DNA of 64,000 nt, taken from positions 53,098,501-53,162,500 of the forward strand of contig CM068587.1 in the NCBI GenBank assembly GCA_035048485.1, given 5' to 3'. Source of the stretch: Pteria penguin. Taxonomy: Eukaryota; Mollusca; Bivalvia; Pterioida; Pteriidae. This document shows, piece by piece, positions 12,346 to 22,791 of this stretch (position 1 is the first letter of the stretch; each line of letters opens with the position of its first letter). Position numbers and translations under genes: made by a program. A model generated the notes under the pieces. That model did not search any database. It was given only the letters and a program-made list of their open reading frames with translations, and was not told the origin of the DNA.

Positions 12346-13330
12346 GCAGAAGAAAAAGAGATCATCCAGATGTTAGAATTTCTTATAGATAAAACTTTTG
12401 TGATATTTGGTGAGAAAGTGTTCCAACAGATTGTTGGCATTCCTATGGGTACAAATTGCGCGCCTCTTCTGGCTGACATATTTTTGTACTCTTACGAAAC
12501 AGAATTCATACAGTCTCTGCTATATAAAGGCATTTAACAATTAGCATCTCGGTTCAACTTTACGTACAGATACGTCGATGATGTTTTGTCGATTAACAAC
12601 CCTTCATTTAAGGATCACCTCAACACCATATATCCAAAAGAACTCGAGATAAAAGATGCAACAGAGAGCGCATCTTCTTCTTCATACCTCGATATACTCC
12701 TATCAATTAGTGACGATGGTTCATTAGAAACCTCTCTCTATGACGAGCGTGACGATTTCAATTTCATTATTACCAACTTCCCTTTTCTGAGAAGCAACAT
12801 ACCTTCCTCTCCCGCATATGGCGTCTTCATTTCACAACTTCTACGCTATGCCAGGACATGTTCTAAATCCGATGCTTTTTGTCACGAAACTACTCTCACA
12901 AGGATATATTGAGGAACGTTTGAAATTGTCACTGATGAAGTTCTATGGTCGATATAGGGATCTAGTGCAATTTCAGATTCCTCTTTCAAGAATGTTAGCC
13001 GATATTTTGGTACCTGACCACTTTTGACTATACTTGATTTGACATAATATGTATATATACAGACATTACTTCTCGTGCGTTTCCGACAACGGAATTTCAG
13101 TTAGGCAGCATTTCTTGCCTTGAATGGGAAATTTTTACTGCGTTTGTTTCTCTCCTTCGCGTGTCCGTGCGTGTATATTTATGTATTTACCTCATCGACT
13201 TGAAAAGTTGTTGCAGGATTTTGCGACGGGTGTTGCATGCAACCAGAGGACACTTACTCCTCCCGGGCACCTGGTCTCACCTCGATTTTATTGGGGTTCG
13301 CATTTGTCTAAATATGACTACATTCGTATT
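12346..13330 (+). pseudogene. Reverse transcriptase element, palm to C-terminus plus 3' tail
   Basis: The encoded protein includes LEFLIDKTFVIFGEKVFQQ, then GIPMGTNCAPLLADIFLY (about 12436-12489), then the catalytic YVDD box at 12571-12582, followed by YLDILLSISDDGSLETSLYD and NFPFLRSNIPSSPAYGVF. The C-terminal GRYRDLVQFQIPLSRML ends near 13010 and the tail with the CCTCCCGGG block follows. A TAA near 12535 replaces a lysine codon present in unit B, so this copy is dead. Penelope-like is my best family call; no GIY-YIG endonuclease is visible. Confidence 0.7.
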
Positions 13331-13532
13331 ATTCTGATCCAGTCCTATCATAGCATTTTGAATGTATATTGCTGAAGGAAGTAAAATGTTGCATGACATT
13401 CCACCAAGTGAAATATAATATATTTTCTTATAATGAAAGAATATTGGAAAATATCTCCTTATTTTTGTAAATCTATATGAAGATGTGTGAAAGTAAAAAC
13501 ATCATTTATTAGAAGTGCTTTACTGTGAGATA

Positions 13533-13621
13533 CGGTGTGGCCTAGTGGATAAGGTGCTCGGCTCGTGAGGTTCGACTCCCGCCCGGGGCACACCGGTGTT
13601 CTGTCTTTCGGATGGGTCCGT
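13533..13621 (+). mobile_element. Truncated tRNA-derived SINE with 17-bp target duplication
   Basis: The segment opens with the tRNA-like A box (TAGTGGATAAGG) and has the B box GGTTCGACTCC. It is flanked by the 17-bp direct repeat TGCTTTACTGTGAGATA at 13516-13532 and 13622-13638. Compared with the full-length SINE at 45195-45477 it has lost the anticodon-arm region between the boxes and most of the body. The same anticodon-arm deletion is present in unit B at 39438-39497, so the insertion predates the duplication. Confidence 0.8.
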
Positions 13622-13638
13622 TGCTTTACTGTGAGATA

Positions 13639-14615
13639 AAAGTGGATAATAGTCAATTGAAGGAGGCCTTTTTAACGCCATCCCTTTTTGAAAATCCGGA
13701 TGTGCCCATGCAGTAAGTTTTTCTTCCATTCAAGTGGGGGACTGCATTTACGGTCTCACTACTACAATCTGCATGCAAATGTGTATTGTATTTCTATATG
13801 ATAATATTTATATCATCATAGTATTCACAAATATACAGGGACCTTGCTCTTCAAATCTAATATTAATTTTCAAAATTAAAGTAGAAATTTTCTAATTACT
13901 GTCAGTTGTATTTAATACTAATTCTCTGTAATCATCAACCTTAGGTGGTCATGCATAATTGCCAATTTAATAGAAACTTTCTCGAGATGATCATTGTGGT
14001 GAAATATGAAAAACTCCACAGGAGTCATGTTGTATAATGTACCGTTACCATGGGAACCAAGGCTCAATTCTGGATTTATACAATTATTTGGGCTTTAGGC
14101 CGAAGGGCAAATTCTATTAATAAACTTGATTGTCTGGGTTAATTACATCTCTGAGCATGACATTTAACTAACTTTTTAATATTATTAATACTTTTCACCA
14201 AGTTTTATTCTTGTGTTATGTAAGATAGTATTGATTTTTTATTATTTTCAAACTTCTTCCACACGTTATATCAACATAAAATGTGAAGCAACGCAGTGAT
14301 ACCATGAAAAAGTAAGCTATGTTTTAGAAAAACATCTTTCTGTATTTTTCAAAAGTCTGAAAACATTTTTAGGCTATTTAAGAAACTCCTCAAAATATTG
14401 GTGAACATATCTGAAAACTGTATTTAATTTTCGAAAAAAGCGGATTGCCCCATGAACACTTTCCATATTGGAGGAAGCAAAAGTCATTTGTTGATGGTTA
14501 CTAATGAAATGTGAACGTCTGAAGTACATAGAATCTAAACATTTTATTTGATTTATATAATATGAATATCTGTTAGATTGGAATGTCAATTTTATCACAA
14601 AGCTAAACACATTAC
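13639..14615. other. No gene recognised
   Basis: AT-rich sequence conserved in unit B (39540-40531) but without a credible ORF, RNA gene or repeat that I recognise. Confidence 0.6.
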
Positions 14616-14933
14616 TTGCTCATCGGAAAAAGAGGTACAAATCAATGTAAGACTGCAGCAGATGAAAACAGCGATGATAAAATTGTTATTTCTACTGAGT
14701 GTGATTTACTTCCATCATCAGATCTCAATATGTGTATTTGTTCGAACCATTGTTCATTCTGTTTGGAAACTTGCAAGAAAAGAAAACGGCGATTTTATTG
14801 CGAAATACCATCTTTGATCAGTAATCATAAACAGACAAGAGTATCGGATCGTAAATTGTCATTGGCAAATGTTGTGACAGTAAAGGAAAAGTATGATCGA
14901 GTAGTCGTACTCAGTACCAATTGGAAATGGTGA
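14616..14933 (+). CDS. Unidentified 105-codon ORF, possibly an exon
   Basis: I do not recognise this protein. It has a cysteine-rich patch (CICSNHCSFCLETC, about residues 40-53) followed by the basic stretch KKRKRRF. The ORF ends next to a good splice donor (ATG|GTGAGT, exon end 14929), so it could be an exon. A possible acceptor is at about 15532, but the joined frame soon hits a stop. The unit B copy (40532-40849) keeps the frame open, but the donor reads GTGATT. All eight base differences between the copies change an amino acid, which argues against constraint. It may be an old gene piece or chance. Confidence 0.25.
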   Translation: MLIGKRGTNQCKTAADENSDDKIVISTECDLLPSSDLNMCICSNHCSFCLETCKKRKRRFYCEIPSLISNHKQTRVSDRKLSLANVVTVKEKYDRVVVLSTNWKW

Positions 14934-15593
14934 GTCTTTTTGGTTTAATATAAGATAATCCTCATTTATGTCAGTAAAACACAACAAACATGGATAACAA
15001 ACACAAAAGCTTTGCTCAGGTTCAAATGCTTTTGACCGACATTTAATTACTTACTTTTATTCTTATCAATTTTTAATGTTCATTTACAAATAAGGATTAT
15101 AAGCCTATAATGTTGTTTCAATTAAAAACGTTAGAATATAATTGTATGGAAAACCATCAAGATGACTTTATAATTTTCAAAATGGAGTTCATCCACTTTC
15201 CCAGTGGCGTAGAGGAATGCCTATGGTGTTTCCAGTTCCTGTGATTTATGTAATACTATGTGCATTGACAATACATAGATAATACTGCTTCAATTTTTTA
15301 TCACTAAAAACAGGCCTGAAATATTCCAATTGTATCATAGGTGAAGACTTTGTTTTTATCTTTAGCAATGATATACCAATTATGTCCATGCATTTCTTAA
15401 CCTTAGTTAGTTACTGTAGTATGGTACTATGTAATGCTTTACTTTGCCATTCATATCTACTAAAATAACTGAAAATAGTGATAAAATTATCCTAGATTAT
15501 TTTTATCAATAAAATGTTTCATGTGATTACAGGTATTTACAGAGATTTTAGAAGCAGATTACTTGAAAGTCAAGTTGATTTGGTTGAGGCATC

Positions 15594-15627
<34 letters not shown>

Positions 15628-16381
15628 ACAGATTGAGCAGGTACAGTTTATATATTATATAGATTGTATTACCAATTTACCTGCTAAGTTTGTACATGTA
15701 AATAATTACACTGTTCTTACTTAGTCCCCCCCTAACACCCTCCCTCCACCAAAAAAAGTTATACAAACAACGTTTGCGCGACCTGTCCCTATCTCTGTTA
15801 CATCTTACATTTCAATACAGACTAAATATTTTAAGGGCAAGTAACTTAATTAGAGTTTCACTTTGTGGTGTTAGCCTGCCAGTAACCAAGAATTTCTGTC
15901 AGTGGAATTCGGGCAAATTGCAAAGCCTGTCATATTTATATTGCTTTTATTGTTTTGCTTTTGCACAGATTTGAATAATATTTCACAGAATTGTTGCCAA
16001 GGGTGTGTCATGACATTGAACCAAGGTCAAGGTCACTGTGCTGATGCTTTTATTTCTAGTTGTTTAAAAATTAGCTTTCATGTCATTATACCCTTATTGT
16101 ACAGGTTAGTGTTTCATATGCTTGTACACAAACTTAAATGGGACAGATACCATTTTTGTGATTTTTATACAAAAAGAATAAGGAAATAGTATTATTTTTC
16201 AATAATCACTGTGCATTTTCAACTCTGTTTTTTTAGAATAAACAATTTTCAGGTAATTCAGGACATTTTACTTTCAGGTCATTATACCTTACCCCAATAA
16301 AATAGTATCTTTTTCCCCAATTTCAACCCTTTGATTTTTATTGTGAAATGAATAAGAAATTCTTTTGTCACTCCAACTTTT
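14934..16381. other. No gene recognised
   Basis: Non-coding AT-rich sequence with the poly(A) run at 15595 and a C-rich patch near 15726-15745. The 95-codon ORF at 15902-16189 has no recognisable feature. Confidence 0.55.
15595..15626. repeat. Poly(A) run
   Basis: Thirty-two A residues. The unit B counterpart (41516-41563) is also A-rich but interrupted by T, so the run is mutating in both copies. It could be the tail of an old retroinsertion; no target duplication is evident. Confidence 0.85.
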
Positions 16382-18479
16382 TATGCTCCCGGATCCACAG
16401 ATCGGGGGCATATTGTTTTTGTCCTGTCTGTTTGTTTGTCTGTCTGTTAAATTTAACCTTAGCTATAACTTTTGAACAGAGAGGGATAGAGATTTCATAT
16501 TTGACATGCCTACTCATCCAATGAAGCCCTCTCAAATGACTTTTCGGACTTTAGTGCCACTGGGGGCATTAGTGTTTCACAAACACAGCTTGTTCAGTTT
16601 AATTTGGTGCTAGAGTTATGTATAGCAGGAGGGGATTATAGATTCTTCCTTTTGCCACTTCTTTCTGCCTTCATGATTTTCCATGACATTTCGCAGGGAT
16701 GTTGACCGGGGCCAATTTAGAATGTGTCATCTTGAGGTCTTGAACAATAGGGAAAGGGAGATTGCTTCCATACTTTCAAATTTCATCCTTTCAATCTAAG
16801 CAACATGCATATTATGCCATGCTACATTGCAGGTGTTGCTCTAGTATGAATAAAAAATCATACAAATTGATGATTTTATTGCGATTACATGTGTGTATTT
16901 GAGAGATAATGAAAATTGTGTTAATTATTATATCATTGTTGATAATTTCACAACTAAATAAGTTCAAATAAGTTTAATAACAGCCCCACGTGTACACTTT
17001 GCGATGTTACATAAAACAAATTGTTGTGAGATGTGAAATATGTATACCTTTGGAGTGGTCAACTCAATGAACCATAATTAGGACCCCATTTTATAAGTTG
17101 TACCCAATAGTAATCACTCTGTCTGTCGGATGTCAGCAAAAACTTTAACATTGGCCAAAAAATCTAATACACTGTCACAGCTAGAGCTTTCATATTTGGT
17201 ATGTGTGTTCCTTATGACAAAATGTTTTTGTTGGTACCAAAATTTTTGATCATGTGATTTTGACAGTGACTTTTGACGTTCATTTGAAAAACTTTAACAT
17301 TTACCATAATTATTGAACCGTAAGAAGTACGGCTTTCATATTTGACATGTGTGTTCCTTATGACAAGACCTTTCCATTGGTACCAAAAATTTTGATCATG
17401 TGGTCTTGATGGTGACCTTTGACCTGCATCTGAAAAAATTTAACATAGACCATATCTATTGTACTCGTAGAAGTATAGCTTTCATACTTGACACGACCTT
17501 TCTGCTGACACCAAGTTAAGGTCAAGGTCATGGTAACAGGCCTCTTGCGGGGCCCTTCTGACTTTGTCAATTTTCTAGTGAAATTATGTGTTGAATACAG
17601 TATTCATTAAAATATTAAAATAGACACAGACAAGTATACAAATTGGAGCCCTTTACATGTAGCAGTTTAAAAGATACACATGTACTATAAGTTTCTAGTT
17701 TCAAGATGAAGATAAAGACACAGAATGCCTTGATAAAATTCCAGTTAAAAGGACAAGATAAATAAAAACCAAATTTAAATGCCCTCAATCCTTTAGCGTT
17801 TTTCTTATGATTTATAGATAGATACTGATTAATATTTGTCAGATTTTTCTCTTCATGTAGATAAATTTATTTCAGTTAAGATTACAAATGTATCAAAAGT
17901 TTCTAATAACAATAATCAGGATTACAATTCAAAAAAACATCCTCCAGTATTCACTGATATCGAATAATTGAAAATTGGGAATGCATTTTTATTGATGATA
18001 GCTTTATCATGTAGGGAAAAATAGAATTATTACTTAGCATTTTCAAATAGTCATATCTTTTCCTAATAATTATTTGTAGATTGCATCGCTAGCAACTGAA
18101 ATTTCTTGACATCAACTCCAGAGGGCAGTCAGAAAAATGTCGTCTTCTGTTTCCTGTTGGTCATACATACAGACTAAATGCTCCCCAGGAAGCTCTAAAC
18201 AAATTAGTGCATTTCACATTGTTTGGGCAACAACTTCTCTATACATTGCATGAAATAAATCATACTTGAACATTTTAGGATTCTTGCTTGTCATGACTTG
18301 ACTCAAAGTCATATCTACAAGGTCATGGTTGCTCTGGACTCAAAAGTCCAATAGTCAAAGTAACCTTTTTCAATTCAAGCCTACAATCCAATTTTCTGCT
18401 GAAAGAGGGGGTGTGGTGGGGGAGGGGGGGGGGGCAGTAATCCAGATTAAACAGTTCTAGTGATCTACAAACTTTTTTA

Positions 18480-18566
<87 letters not shown>

Positions 18567-19088
18567 ATATATATATATTTTTGTTCATTTTGTAGTTGAA
18601 AATTATGGAAAACTGTCACTTTTGTTTCCATGGTTAATGTTGTTGAGCCCAATTCTCCCCAAATATTATTGTGTATAATAATATTATAACAGGTCTTCTT
18701 TATAGAAATTATCATGACATAGTCCAACATGGATGCAAATCCTTCTCAAAATATGACAATGGATCTGGACAATATTTGAAACAATTGTTGTTAGTAACCC
18801 AGATTTGAAATCAGTCAACAAAAGGCTTCACCTAAAGAAAATGACTAACTTGTTGCCCTGCATCACATCTTGCAGAGACAAAGCAAATGCTTAATATCAA
18901 AATCACCTGAATGGATATGCAAAAATAATGTATTGTAATGTTTTGTATTCTGGTGTGAAATAAAATTTGACATATTTTCAACATTTTTCTTAACTTAGTC
19001 ACAGTAAAGCAAGAATAAATGAATTCTTCCTTCCTGCATGACTGATCATCTAGGTACTCAGGTGAGCGATATAGGCCCACTTGGGCCT
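16382..19088 (+). repeat. Long repeat bounded by hairpins, with about 146-bp tandem repeats inside
   Basis: The left edge is an imperfect hairpin at 16382-16412 (TATGCTCCCGGAT against ATCGGGGGCATA). The right edge is the hairpin AGGCCCA-CT-TGGGCCT at 19073-19088, preceded by CTCAGGTGAGCGATA. These end sequences resemble a repeat that I remember as abundant in bivalve DNA. Between them, 17100-17535 holds degenerate tandem repeats with a period near 146 bp (TGTGTTCCTTATGACAA recurs at 17204 and 17350) and the GACCTTTGACC motif. There is no ORF. A hairpin near a terminus is a Helitron-type feature, but I cannot show that this is one element. The unit B copy is 42324-45019. Confidence 0.45.
18480..18579. 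repeat. (CTAT)n microsatellite
   Basis: Near-perfect tetranucleotide array followed by a short AT run. The unit B counterpart is 44396-44512. The ORF across it is an artefact. Confidence 0.95.
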
Positions 19089-19139
19089 CTTATTTATTTC
19101 CACCTCCTTACTATTTTTGAAGGAATCCAAGCTAAGGGG

Positions 19140-19905
19140 ATTCGCCCCATTTCAAGTTTAGTCCTTCCAGTACTTTTGCTTTAATTTCAATTATATTCTG
19201 ATATACTACAAATGAATCTGAACTCGAGCTGCCATACCTTTTTTGGATTCCAAAGATGCATAAAACTCCATATAAGCATCGATTCATGGCTGGATCTTTC
19301 AAGTGTTCCATCAAGCCCCTTTCCATGTTACTCACCAAAATTCTAACAGAAATCAAATATGGCTTTCAGAAATACTGCTCTACTGCCTACTCGAAAAGCG
19401 GAATCAATCAGATGTGGATCCTAAAGAATGTCAAGAAACTTCTAGAGCATTTAAAATCTCTTATTTTCAATAAAGTCACTTGCATCAAATATTTTGACTT
19501 TTTGACTCTTTATATAACCATTCCTCATCAAAAATGGAAGAACAGAATTATTCAAGAAAAAGGAGGAGTTTCTGGCTCAGTTATGTGGCAGAAGTCACCA
19601 TGGAGCTATACAATACATGACTATTACACATTACAAAAACATTTGATTGTAGTGCAATTACGATACCGACTTAGAACAGTCATTTAATTTGACAAAAGCC
19701 TTCTTTAATAATAAAAAAGGTATAAGCCACAACGACACACAGAAAAAAGAGATAATCCAAGTGTTAGAATTTCTTATAGATACTATTTTTGTGATATTTG
19801 GTGGGATAGAGTTCCAACAGATTGGTGGCATTCCTATGGGTACTAATTGCGCGCCTCTTATGGCCGACATCTTTTTGTACAAACACTGTGTAGAAAGTGC
19901 CACAT
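19140..19905 (+). pseudogene. Reverse transcriptase element fragment
   Basis: The stretch 19240-19560 encodes the finger region (MHKTPYKHRFMAGSFKCS, then KYCSTAYSKSGINQMWILKN, then FDFLTLYITIPHQKWKNRI). After a non-matching piece with the ACGATACCGACTTAG repeat (about 19555-19690), coding resumes at 19740-19875 with LEFLIDTIFVIFGGIEFQQ and GIPMGTNCAPLMADIFLY. It stops before the YVDD box and joins sequence found in the inverted tail of a related element. Internally deleted, not functional. The unit B copy (45065-46150) is split by a SINE. Confidence 0.65.
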
Positions 19906-19919
19906 ATGAAATGTATTGA

Positions 19920-20660
19920 TATTTTGTATATTACACAAAATCGTAAGCTTACTTTGGTCGAGTTATAACTAAAAGTGAATTCCGAATACATATTTCTTGC
20001 AGGTGTCTATTTACAATACGTAAGACGGTATTTGTTATTTATCAGATTAAACACTGTCAGAATAAGTAAATCTCTTTCCACCGAATCTTTGCATGGGTGG
20101 TACAATTTTCTAGCTGTTTATAAATATTTTGTCAAATTTTGATGAAATAATGTTTTGAATCAATCACCATTAAACAAGAAAGGTGACAACGGTTACGACA
20201 TAATTGCTCTAGCTATCACACTAAGAGGTCTATCGGCTAATAATATTATCTGAACAGAATTTGTTCTATATTAAATGCTGGAATAGTAGTAATTAAGAGA
20301 CATTGGGAATTTGTGACACACTATATATTATTGATTGCAGGACTTTACCAGTTCTGTTAAAATAATCAACACTATCTGGAAATCACAAGAAAGCTGGCAA
20401 GATCTATATCTACACGGAGTACCAAACGCTGACCTTTATATATCAGCAGAAAACTGAAAAAAGGGTCTTTTTCATAATTAAATTAAATTTATCAAGAAAA
20501 GTGAAAAGTATAAAATTGGGGCCGAAACCTCCAGGGCCGAATCTGAAAAGAGCTAAAACCTTTTGGGGCCGAACTTGATAAAACCTTAACCTTTGACAAC
20601 CGTCTAATTAATATAACAAAATTTAAAACAAATGATAAAACAAATAAAATTAAATTAGCG
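19920..20660. other. No gene recognised
   Basis: AT-rich sequence conserved in unit B (46180-46930). Three GGGGCCGAA/GGGCCGAA words cluster at 20519-20575. No ORF or RNA gene is supported. Confidence 0.55.
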
Positions 20661-20670
20661 CGTATATATA

Positions 20671-20850
<180 letters not shown>

Positions 20851-21212
20851 TTCATTCATTCATATATATATAAATGTATTTATTAAAATCATTTTTATTT
20901 TGAGTATATATTAACAGGGCATTTCCGTGGTGACTTCTACGATATGGCCGATTCAGATGCTTTTTTTTTATTCCTTTGGCCTTTAATATTTCTTCTTTGG
21001 ACCTACCTCACACATCTTAGATCTGAAAGACTTTAGTCACATACTTGTGTCAACCAAATTACCAAATCTATCATCGACAAATAGTTAACATACATTTTGA
21101 AATACGATTCAGTTGCGTTAAAGAAATGTACCTGAACTGACCAATGAACAGAATAGAAACTGACAGGTGGAATAAGATACTACCTCATGAATCGATAAGT
21201 ATACAGAGATAC

Positions 21213-21220
21213 TATAAAAG
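21213..21220 (+). promoter_or_regulatory. Candidate TATA box of the receptor gene
   Basis: TATAAAAG lies about 1.5 kb upstream of the receptor start codon, and sequence downstream carries consistent splice signals (see the two untranslated exons). The same box stands at 47273-47280 in unit B. This is inference from motif and layout only. Confidence 0.45.
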
Positions 21221-21244
21221 AGGGCACAAAAGTGTTATTCAGAG

Positions 21245-21356
21245 GTGTTTGATAATCTATTGATATCTATTGCGAATTTATGCCACAAAGTCTGTTGCAT
21301 TGAGAATAGGGAATAATTATCTGTGACTTACTATCTGTATTTCATTGCTGTGTAAG
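21245..21356 (+). other. Candidate 5' untranslated exon 1 of the receptor gene
   Basis: The start is set about 30 bp after the TATA box. The end is the donor AAG|GTAATA (a second choice, TGT|GTAAGG, lies 4 bp earlier). The predicted intron of 109 bp ends at the acceptor TTTTTTCCAG at 21465. Unit B has the same signals, with the donor after 47416. Confidence 0.35.
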
Positions 21357-21465
21357 GTAATATGTTTTGCAATATATCAATATTATTTCTATATTCTATT
21401 TAGTAATGTTGTGTCATGGATTTAATCTATATGACCTGATTTAAATTATGGTTTATTTTTTCCAG

Positions 21466-21594
21466 TGGCAGCTGTGTTATCAATTTTGATTCATTCATTT
21501 TATTGGAACTACTTTTGTGTTCGTCAATTCGTCGAAATCAACTCTTCATTAAACCATTGACCGACAGTGCCTGCTAACTGCGCTACACAGTAAG
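21466..21594 (+). other. Candidate 5' untranslated exon 2 of the receptor gene
   Basis: It follows a pyrimidine-rich acceptor and ends at AAG|GTAATG (alternative ACA|GTAAGG). The next good acceptor, CTTTTTGTAG at 22739-22748, stands 9 bp before the receptor ATG. The intron between them would hold the ATT array and the 141-bp tandem repeat. Unit B: 47526-47654. Confidence 0.35.
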
Positions 21595-21744
21595 GTAATG
21601 TTTTCTGATTTTATTAAAAGCAATGCTATATTTTTAGCATAGCATATCACGTAATAGGTAAAATATGTTACACAAAATTGACACACGTATATCAAGGGAA
21701 GTCTTCCATGGAGAAGTCGATGTATGATAAATAATTGTTTTTCT

Positions 21745-21747
<3 letters not shown>

Positions 21748-21814
<67 letters not shown>

Positions 21815-21855
21815 CATCATCATCATCATGATCATCATCATGATCATCATCATCA

Positions 21856-21942
<87 letters not shown>

Positions 21943-21951
21943 TTATTATTT
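21748..21951. repeat. (ATT)n/(ATC)n/(ACT)n trinucleotide array
   Basis: Trinucleotide runs in the predicted second intron. Unit B has a shorter version at 47809-47925. Confidence 0.95.
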
Positions 21952-22179
21952 GCAGTATCGCGCGAAATATGTATAGATTTATATCATGACAACATTAATT
22001 GTTCATTGTAATTCACTCATTTGATATAGTGACATTAGCATGGATATATTCAGTTTCGAAATTACCTTTCTTTATTTAATTTGATGAAGAGGACGTGACC
22101 ACAAAATTTGGAAAGAGGATCTCCTGTATATGTACATGTATATAGCACCTGATATTGATGAAAATGGTATGAGGTTTGT

Positions 22180-22440
22180 CACGTTCATTTACTCGATTGG
22201 TATGAGAACAAGCTCAGTAGATACCTCAATATATTGTGGCACTGTGTAGATCCCGACCAAGTCTGGGATTACCATCGATACTATCTATGGTATGAGGTTT
22301 TTTCAGGTTATTGTAAACACATTTACTCGAATGGCTAGATAAGCTAATTGGGTATGAGAACATGCTCAGTAGATACCACAATATGTGTAGATCCCGACCA
22401 AGTCTGGGATTACCATCAATTCGAACTATGGAAAGTCTTT
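22180..22440. repeat. Tandem pair of about 141-bp repeats upstream of the receptor
   Basis: A block containing GCTCAGTAGATACC and then GATCCCGACCAAGTCTGGGA occurs twice, the second 141 bp after the first (22249 and 22390). Unit B keeps the pair (48213 and 48354). It lies in the predicted intron, or upstream of the inner TATA motif. Confidence 0.75.
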
Positions 22441-22567
22441 TGGAATTGTTCCCTTCCACTTAGATTTGTCAATTTTTATAACAGTGAAAATCAGTGATAT
22501 CAGTCATGCAAATGAAGAATAATTGTATGTGTAGCCATTTCCATTGACTGTTTATTCTTTTTACTGG

Positions 22568-22585
22568 TATAAAGGTGTATATAAA
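22568..22585 (+). promoter_or_regulatory. Second candidate TATA motif, close to the receptor
   Basis: TATAAAG (22568-22574) and TATATAAA (22578-22585) stand 170-190 bp before the receptor ATG and about 25-40 bp before a small upstream ORF. Both are kept in unit B at about 48531-48548. They would give a shorter transcript than the outer TATA box. Confidence 0.3.
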
Positions 22586-22608
22586 CACTATTCTGAGATT
22601 TATCAACA

Positions 22609-22791
22609 ATGAAGGAGAACATTCGTTTATATCCCCCGCTGCTTGCTGTTATTCTGCTCTGTTCCTCCAGATCTCATTTGGTTACACTTTATAATGATAT
22701 CAAGGAAATAAATTTCAGAATAATTGCATTAACTGTTTCTTTTTGTAGAAAAACACGATGGCAGAAAATATATCACAGTACACAGAGCTGA
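22609..22791 (+). CDS. Small upstream ORF overlapping the receptor start
   Basis: This is a 60-codon ORF in a different frame from the receptor that overlaps its first 34 bp. The N-terminus MKENIRLYPPLLAVILLCSS has the charge and hydrophobic core of a signal sequence. If the acceptor at 22748 is used, the ORF is removed as intron. In unit B (48572-48739) it also starts at ATG but runs into a poly(T) stretch and stops at 55 codons. Either a regulatory upstream ORF or chance. Confidence 0.2.
   Translation: MKENIRLYPPLLAVILLCSSRSHLVTLYNDIKEINFRIIALTVSFCRKTRWQKIYHSTQS

Noticed and set aside
15902..16189. 95-codon plus-strand ORF, longer in unit B
   Set aside because: The C-terminal part changes completely with a small indel between the units and no motif is seen.
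17358..17570. 70-codon minus-strand ORF
   Set aside because: It lies over the degenerate tandem repeats of the hairpin-bounded repeat and reflects their composition.
21735..21989. Poly-isoleucine/threonine ORF (also 47738-47959, 25351-25548)
   Set aside because: Translation of an ATT/ACT trinucleotide array.
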